A stretch of DNA of 64,000 nucleotides from Blastobasis lacticolella (lineage: Eukaryota; Arthropoda; Insecta; Lepidoptera; Blastobasidae), in NCBI GenBank assembly GCA_905147135.1, contig LR990049.1, positions 11,735,428 to 11,799,427 on the forward strand. The letters are read 5' to 3'. Positions 57,983 to 64,000 of the stretch are shown piece after piece. Made by a program: the position numbers and the translations under genes. Under the pieces are notes generated by a model. It had not been told where the DNA came from. It searched no databases and saw nothing but the letters and a program-made list of their open reading frames with translations. Within the stretch, counting starts at the first letter, position 1; the number at the start of each line of letters is the position of its first letter.

Positions 57983-58106
57983 CCATACATGAAACGTGAT
58001 TTGAAGGCGTTTTCAGAGGTATGTAGTTGTTCTCTGTCGCATAAACAACTTGCAATCAATCTTTGGGAGATCGGTACTGATCTAGTTGTAGCGTACTTGT
58101 GAGACC

Positions 58107-58159
58107 GATAACGAAGATAAAGCAATGCTCGCAATGTCCGGGAACTGGATGGGTGACCG
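58107..58159 (+). ncRNA. 5S-rRNA-like segment (left arm), pseudogene-like
   Basis: Ends TGGATGGGTGACCG, the 5S C-box region, and has GATAAAGC in the A-box position. The 22-base spacing between AAGC and TGGATGG equals that in insect 5S rRNA. Flanking 5S sequence is not recognisable, so this is not a working 5S gene. Confidence 0.55.
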
Positions 58160-58452
58160 TTTCGTACTTTGAGGCTAGTCGAACTTGAGCACTGCAACGA
58201 GTTAGGTGTGCCTTCTAATACCGTTAGCGAAGCGTGGTTGACGAAGGTCAACCCTGGTCAACCATCCTGGTTAAATCGTCTAAGTCTACGCTTAGGCTAC
58301 AACTAGTCTCACGAAATCGAAGTGAGTTGACCAAGGTTAACCCTGGTCAACTAACCCGGTCAATGCTGGGGAACTAATCCTTGACTAAGGCCCAAGTCTA
58401 GACCTACACTTGTTTACAACCAGTCTCAAAGTTGTCAGCGTTGACCTGTAGG

Positions 58453-58575
58453 GCTAGCACAAGTTGCTCTCCCGCGCGACATAGGTATTGCTATCTCTTT
58501 CATCTTAGTATTGAGAGAAGGAAACAAAAGCTCTCTCGCGGTGCGAGCTTTGTCGCGGACACACTTGTGCTAAGC
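58453..58575. mobile_element. Small palindromic MITE
   Basis: CTAGCACAAGT near the left end and ACACTTGTGCTAAG at the right, with an inner inverted pair ATCTCTTTCATC/TTAGTATTGAGAGAAG. Lies within the spacer of the large inverted repeat. Confidence 0.5.
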
Positions 58576-58616
58576 GTACAGGATGGTTAAATTTACCAAA
58601 TCAGAAACTGACGGAG

Positions 58617-58954
58617 CGTCGTTGGCCGAATGGTTACTGTCTCTGATTAGATTCGTAAGCGAGAGGAACCGGGTTCGAATCCCATTGCCCATGTACCAAT
58701 GACTCTTTTCTGTGTTATTTACATTAGTTGAATACTAACTGATGCCGATTACGGAAAGAAAGCTTGAAAGAAAACATCGTGATGAAATCTGCATAATAAG
58801 GCAACTGAATGTGTACCTTTATAGCAGGGTCACGAAGGTCAGATGGCAGTCGCCTCACTGTAAGTACCAGATCTGCCAAATCCTGAAACATGGTCAAGGC
58901 GGACCACGGGCCCTCGTGCGTGAGAGCTTAACCAGGACATTAACGCCCAGATGA
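58617..58954 (+). mobile_element. tRNA-derived SINE with intact A and B boxes
   Basis: A box TGGCCGAATGG at 58623-58633 and B box GGTTCGAATCC at 58672-58682, then the family body and CATTAACGCCCAGATGAG at the end. Lies between the arms of a large inverted repeat. Confidence 0.85.
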
Positions 58955-59099
58955 GAAGTTTGAGTGTGTCAGTTGACACAGCTATAACTAGACGATTAGT
59001 AGATTGAAAGGTTGACCTTTATCAACTTCCACCTAGGTGCACCTAACGAATTTCGATCTCGTTGCGGTGCTGAATTCTGACTAACCTCTAAGTACAAAA

Positions 59100-59152
59100 C
59101 GGTCACCCATCCAGTTCCCGAACACTGCGAGCATCGCTTAACCTTGGTTATT
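59100..59152 (-). ncRNA. 5S-rRNA-like segment (right arm), pseudogene-like
   Basis: On the minus strand it reads ACCAAGGTTAAGC, 22 bases, then TGGATGGGTGACCG. GTTAAGC and the 14-base C-box stretch match 5S rRNA exactly. This arm is closer to 5S than the left one. Confidence 0.6.
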
Positions 59153-59283
59153 GGTTTCGCTAGCACGCTGCCATTTGACCAGAGCCGCTCTCCCAAAGTT
59201 TGATTCTTGAAAGTTTTACCATTTATGCGATAGAGAAAAAACTAAATACCTCTAAAAATGCTTTAAATCACGTTTCATGTATG

Positions 59284-60183
59284 AAGACCCCCCTTATTAT
59301 AAATTTTATTATTTTAATTATGGTAACGTGAAGTGATGTCACAGCTACATTGCGAAAGCAATAACTTCGCGAAAATTCTTTTTAACTTAAATATAACTCA
59401 GTCATTTATTTTCGAAATTTTTTAACTGGCTTGTTAGTTTTTATCTATATTTTAACACGATGTCATTAAATATGATCGATATTAGGAAACATCCTCATTC
59501 TGCTGTAAAAATGGAGTTTTTTTTTTCAATTTATTATCGCCAGAAATAATTTTCAGATGTATGTAAAGATATCATGTAAAAATATGACTCCTGTATTTAG
59601 CTCACAGATTCACAGCATGTCCGTACAGTAGAAAAACACATTTACCTAGTATATGTCCGTACATATATACTAGGTAAATGTGTTTTTCTACTCACCATTC
59701 GGCAAGTTTTACTAAGTCTTAAATCACTTACTTATAATCATGTAACAATGAATATCTATACTACATAAAATAAAAAATGCTCATCCATACAATTTGTCTG
59801 AGTTCTTAATCACTTCCGTAGAAAATACATTTGAGGTTTTTTTTTCATATAATATTTAAGTACATGTTAATTACAATTATTGGAGAAACAATTCTTAACT
59901 AATCAAGCAAGTAAATAAAACTAAACACAAGACCTAATTGAATAATAATAATTTATATGCTGTAAAACTGTGAAATAAATAAATTACACAAAAACTCTCG
60001 CACCAACAAAGTATAGACACTCGCGTAATCCACGACAACGATGTTAAAATACTGCGTAAATACATCCGTGCGGACCCTGTGCGGACCCTGGCAGAATTCG
60101 GGATGGAACCCGAGGATGGTGAGGATGATATGTATTGATACTTATATACTATACTTAATATGTTTATTATACATATACTAATT
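59284..60183. other. No gene seen
   Basis: AT-rich, containing the perfect hairpin at 59628-59691 and a short GTGCGGACCCT direct repeat near 60066-60090. Confidence 0.4.
59628..59691. repeat. Perfect 27-bp inverted repeat (hairpin)
   Basis: The left arm GTAGAAAAACACATTTACCT (first 20 bases) continues to 59654. The right arm 59665-59691 is its exact complement. The 10-base loop is GTCCGTACAT. Confidence 0.95.
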
Positions 60184-60440
60184 GGCCGTGTGATGGCCGG
60201 CAGAGTAGAATAGCACCAACCCCTTACACTCGTGGGTGTCGTACAAGGCGACTTATGTTTTCGAGGCAAAATTGTAGTCTCCGTAGGCTGGACAATGGGC
60301 AACGGCGTTTTCAATAGTTATATTTATAACACTGCAATCTCCAACCCGCCTGCCAAGCGTGGAGATTATGGCAATAACCTCCCCTTTCGTAGGAGGGGGC
60401 TCTTATTCCTGCAGTGGACTGTTACGGGCTGGGATGATGA
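60184..60440 (+). mobile_element. GATG-tail SINE-like element
   Basis: Starts GGCCGTGTGATGGCCGGCAG and ends GGCTGGGATGATGA. All internal landmarks of the family are present. Confidence 0.75.
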
Positions 60441-60954
60441 TACATAAATCACAAATATATGATTCCTTTCGGTTATAATGAATATAGCATAAAAAGCGAT
60501 TAACTACAACCTAAACTGTCCCATAGTGCTACATGAAGCTGATTGGACGGGAGCCTGAACGAGAACTTGTCTTGTTTCTGTTCCCACGGTCGCCGCTGCC
60601 AACCACCGCTGGTGATTACCGCCGCATATTTAGTCAACATTAGGACAACAGTAAAAAACTACCGTAAATAATCCAAACAGCCTTCGACTTCGACGGGGTC
60701 GTAAACTTAAAACCAGTGCTAAGGGAAAAGTATAAAAGAAGGCGAGAATCATTTAATAACTGTAACTATAGGCACCTAATTTATAATGTATACTAATTAT
60801 CCGTATAATTTGTAGCTTAAGCTACCGATGGACGAACGTGGACTGTCAGTTTGAATAAGTGGACAAGTGTCTTTGAACACACGTTTTAGTCGCAGGCACC
60901 CATAACTATTTGGAAATTTTTTACTTAGAAGTAAATTAAGGTCATCAGCATACT
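60441..60954. other. No gene seen
   Basis: Unassigned sequence between two GATG-tail elements. Confidence 0.4.
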
Positions 60955-61218
60955 CATCATCATCATCACAGTCCGTAACAGTCCACTGCAGGACTTAGGG
61001 CCTCTCTCACGAAAGGGGAGGTTATTGCCATAATCTCCACGCTTGGCAGGCGGGTTGGAGATCGCAGTGTTTAAATATAACAATGGAAAATGCTGCTGCC
61101 CATTTTTCAGACTACGGAGACTTTTGATCTTTTGCCTCGAAAACACTAGTCGCCTTGTACGACACCCCTGAGCGTAAGGGGTTGGTGCAATTCTACTCTG
61201 CCGGTCACCACACGGCCA
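60955..61218 (-). mobile_element. GATG-tail SINE-like element with target duplication
   Basis: Left end (CAT)n, right end CACACGGCC. ATCAGCATACT at 60944-60954 recurs at 61219-61229, an 11-bp target duplication that fixes both ends. Confidence 0.85.
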
Positions 61219-61229
61219 ATCAGCATACT

Positions 61230-63544
61230 AATAAATGTATTTTTATGACTTTGCGAACGAATGATAACATAGTTATTACAATATTTACATGTGTTTGCTT
61301 ACCTTGTTTGTGATAGCAACTTCACATCGGCCCACAACAGCAACGTCTCGTTATAAACTTTGTCCAAAGTCTATAAGAGTCTATTAGTTTATCTAGGTAC
61401 AAGCTTCGGAACCAGTGTTTATTCACATTAGTTATGTAACAATCACTTTCAATACTTCCCAAGCCTAAGGGTAGGTAAAAGGAGCACAGATTTATAACAA
61501 ATACAAAATAACAAGACAACTTTCTCCCTCGATTTACAAAGGAAGCACGAGGTAACTACAACAAACTCGAAATTTGCGTCTAATAATAACAAGATCAAAT
61601 GGTTGGGCTACGCAAAGAACGAAACGGGATCCATTGGCGTACAATAGGGAACTTTATGTTGTTCGGCGTAAGTTCGCACAGGCTGGTCGGAATACTTGTC
61701 GAAAGGCGGGTGTGACGTCACGCGAGCGTCGTTCAGGGCGGCCGGCGCGGCACTGGGCGGCCGAGCGCCGCCCGCCCTTGCGCAAAAGTTCATGGCAACA
61801 CCAATGACATTATTACGTTTCAATCGTACCAAATGTTTGCAAAAAATAAATGGGCAGCTTTTTATTTCCACTGGGAGACGTTGTCGTTAGTACCCCAGTT
61901 TTGACCTACAACATTTTCACGCTTTTCTTATTTATTCGTTCTGTAAATATTATGCTCTTACTTCGGTGGCGGTTAAGTACCAGTGGGTTGATTCAATTGC
62001 GATGGTTTACTTATTCACGCTTTTCACCAATTTCGTAGGTGTACCAATAATGTTGTACCTATATGTGTGTGTTACAAGTTTGTGTACAACAATAACAATT
62101 TATCGTTGAAGCTTTCAATGGCAAAAGCAGTTTGGTGATAACTACCTTCAGTTATTTACTGTAGAAAATACTTGAAGCAATCCCGAGCCAAATAATCTCT
62201 TGTTATATTTTACTTTATAAATTACATAACAATTTTTATCAAAACTTCCTCCCCAGACCAATTTGCCACCGATGACATAAAAATGCTCTTCCCAGGAAGG
62301 AATGTAAAAGGAGCCGTGACATGCTTGTACCATATCAGGTATAATATAATTGAAATTAATTGGGAGATGAATGCGAATAATTTGGTGGAACCAGTTCCCT
62401 GGAAGTCGACGTTTCAATTATTTGTGGCGAGGGTCGTTGTCGGATTCCGCGGAAACGGTGCTCGGCGACGCCGCGGCTTGACCGTTCTACCGCGAATGCT
62501 TCAGGTTATTCCACTTCTAGCGGTGAGTGTACCTTTATACATTTTCATAGGTAGATATACTTGGTTACATAAAATTAGAGACTAAGAACATTGTCTGTGG
62601 GTGTTTTGGGTAACTTTGGTTCAAACCGGAATGATGAAAATGTAGTTGCTAGGCGGCAGAAATAGTCAAGTCGGTGTGGTCCAAACGGCCTGCACAAGTT
62701 TTATAGAATATCTATCAAACTCATACGTAGAGACCTTCCATATTTCAGTAAAAACGGTAAGAATCCAGTTTTTTAGAACTGCCATTGTTATTTTTGCTAT
62801 ACTATTAGTTCTTCTTTCTTTGTTTTCGAGTCCTTGTGGCACTCGATAGATTCTGCCTACCCCCATTGCGATACTGACGTGTGTGTATGTATGTATGTTC
62901 TTTCAATGTATGTAGTATCAACGTGAAATAGAAAATCTGCTTTGCAACAAAACTTGAATTCAGGCGGTTAGTGATATAAGATCTGTGTTATGTTATAAAA
63001 AATGATTTCTCGTCAAAAATCTGCACCAGCGAGCATTCTTTAGAACAAAGCATTTTTCTCCCAAAACGGGGTTTACGTGAAAAATTACCAACGGCCACGA
63101 GCAAAAAATTTGTCCAGATTTATTGTTAAATAAATACCGAGGTTACAAAGGTACGTATCCAAAGCTAGAACAAGGGATTTATAAATTATTGAAACAGTAC
63201 TTACTTTCTTTCTACTTACGTACTTACTTTCAGTAAAAATATTCGGTAACCTTTGATATATAGCCCTTGGTAGACATAGCATTCTATTTCGATTTCAGCA
63301 TTGTTTTTGTTACCTCCAAGGACTTACATTAATCGTTGAGACGTTAAAGATAGACGTACTATCTGTCTAAGATAATCTGAGATTTATTAATCACATAATC
63401 TTCTCCATTACTAGAGATGCTATAATAGGTGTACTAATACAAAATTTGCGGTAAAATCATAATAAGGTGTCAATTTTCTATTCCTTACTAGCTATTTCAA
63501 ATTACCACATAAAATTGACCAACGCGATATTGCCATGGTCGATT
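61230..63544. other. No gene seen
   Basis: Includes the CpG-rich patch at 61700-61800 and, at about 62845-62900, TTCTGCCTACCCCCATTGCG followed by (TATG)n, a familiar lepidopteran repeat end. Confidence 0.4.
61700..61800. other. CpG-rich island
   Basis: GTGACGTCACGCGAGCG (CRE-like TGACGTCA) followed by GGCGGCCGAGCGCCGCCCGCC. Compact GC-rich patch in AT-rich DNA, with no gene recognised. Confidence 0.3.
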
Positions 63545-63790
63545 GCCCGCGTGGTGTCCGGCAGAGTAGAATAGCACCAACCCCTTACACTCGTGGGTGT
63601 CGTACAAGGCGACTAATGTTTTCGAGGCAAAAGATCTGAAGTCACCGTAGGCAGGAAAATGAGTAGCAGCGTTTTTCATTGTTATATTTGTAATACTGCG
63701 ATCTCCAACCCGCCTCAAGCGTGGAGATTATGGCAATAACGTCTCCTTTCGTGGGAGAGGTCCTAAGTCCAGCAGTGGACTGTTATGATG
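63545..63790 (+). mobile_element. GATG-tail SINE-like element
   Basis: Starts GCCCGCGTGGTGTCCGGCAG, contains GGGTGTCGTACAAGGCGACT and ends AGTGGACTGTTATGATGA. The tail is short. Confidence 0.75.
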
Positions 63791-64000
63791 AAATCGCCAA
63801 ACTAAAACATATCAAATAAAAGCATGTACCTACTTTAAGCTATACCTACCTTCAAACTTCCACGTGAAATACCTCATTACGATATCTTCATGCGCTCATA
63901 CGAAAGACATCAACGCTCTATTTTTAAATACCATCCTGTCGCGTACGACCATACTATTGAATAATGAAATGAAATGTAATGGTTTATTTGTTTTGCATAA
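63791..64000. other. No gene seen
   Basis: AT-rich sequence at the window edge. Confidence 0.4.

Larger units (their letters stand above)
57983..59283. mobile_element. Large inverted-repeat (foldback) element with 5S-rRNA-like arms
   Basis: Arms of about 272 and 274 bp (57983-58254 and 59010-59283) are inverted copies, both beginning CATACATGAAACGTGATTT at the outer end and ending at a GGTCAACC motif. Each arm contains a segment resembling the internal promoter region of 5S rRNA. The spacer holds GGTCAACC/GGTTGACC repeats, a small palindromic MITE and a tRNA-derived SINE. Whether this is one foldback transposon or two opposed insertions of a 5S-derived SINE is open. Confidence 0.65.

Noticed and set aside
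50098..63790. CRISPR-like array from repeated GTCGTACAAGGCGACT units
   Set aside because: The copies are kilobases apart, lie in both orientations and are parts of a 250-bp dispersed element in eukaryotic DNA.

Overview
This looks like nuclear DNA from a moth or butterfly (Lepidoptera). It is AT-rich with scattered CpG-rich islands and has no prokaryotic gene packing. It carries repeat families I recognise from lepidopteran genomes: tRNA-headed SINEs with GATG tails, RTE-like LINE 3' ends and TIR elements containing CTTACCATCAGG. I found no convincing host protein-coding gene, so the window is best read as intergenic or intronic sequence loaded with transposable elements. Apart from the retroviral genes, the open frames are short and unrecognised.

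The main feature is a 7.5-kb endogenous retrovirus of the errantivirus (gypsy/17.6/TED-like Metaviridae) group at 24993-32531. It has two 302-bp LTRs that are identical by eye, a CACT target duplication, a tRNA-Ser primer-binding site and a polypurine tract. It encodes Gag (460 aa), an intact 1209-aa Pol in the -1 frame (protease, reverse transcriptase, RNase H, integrase) behind an A_AAT_TTT slippery heptamer, and an env gene broken by two frame changes. Identical LTRs and an open pol point to a young insertion.

Layout. 1-24.4 kb: mostly unassigned AT-rich DNA with SINE and LINE remnants, a 0.53-kb TIR element (9.8-10.3 kb), a hairpin MITE (8.6 kb), a tandemly duplicated LINE tail (11.2 kb) and GC-rich islands (15.1, 24.1 kb). 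24.4-40.1 kb: a nest of repeats holding the retrovirus, three copies of a repeat with a tRNA-like core, a 1.05-kb hAT-like element, inverted copies of a GC-rich element with a (TTTTCA)n tail, a GGACCT-rich minisatellite and RTE/CR1-like LINE tails. Several insertions can be dated relative to each other because a paralogous empty site lies in the same window. 40.1-64 kb: more SINEs, hAT-like MITEs with 8-bp duplications (42.3, 52.9 kb), two tandem duplications (50.1-50.9, 55.0-55.3 kb), a large inverted repeat whose arms contain a 5S-rRNA-like segment (58.0-59.3 kb), and a perfect 27-bp hairpin (59.6 kb).

The retroviral genes form one functional set: Gag particle proteins, Pol enzymes and a damaged envelope protein. 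Other repeats are non-autonomous or 5'-truncated and would have depended on enzymes encoded elsewhere. All family names rest on motif recognition by eye, and no database was searched.
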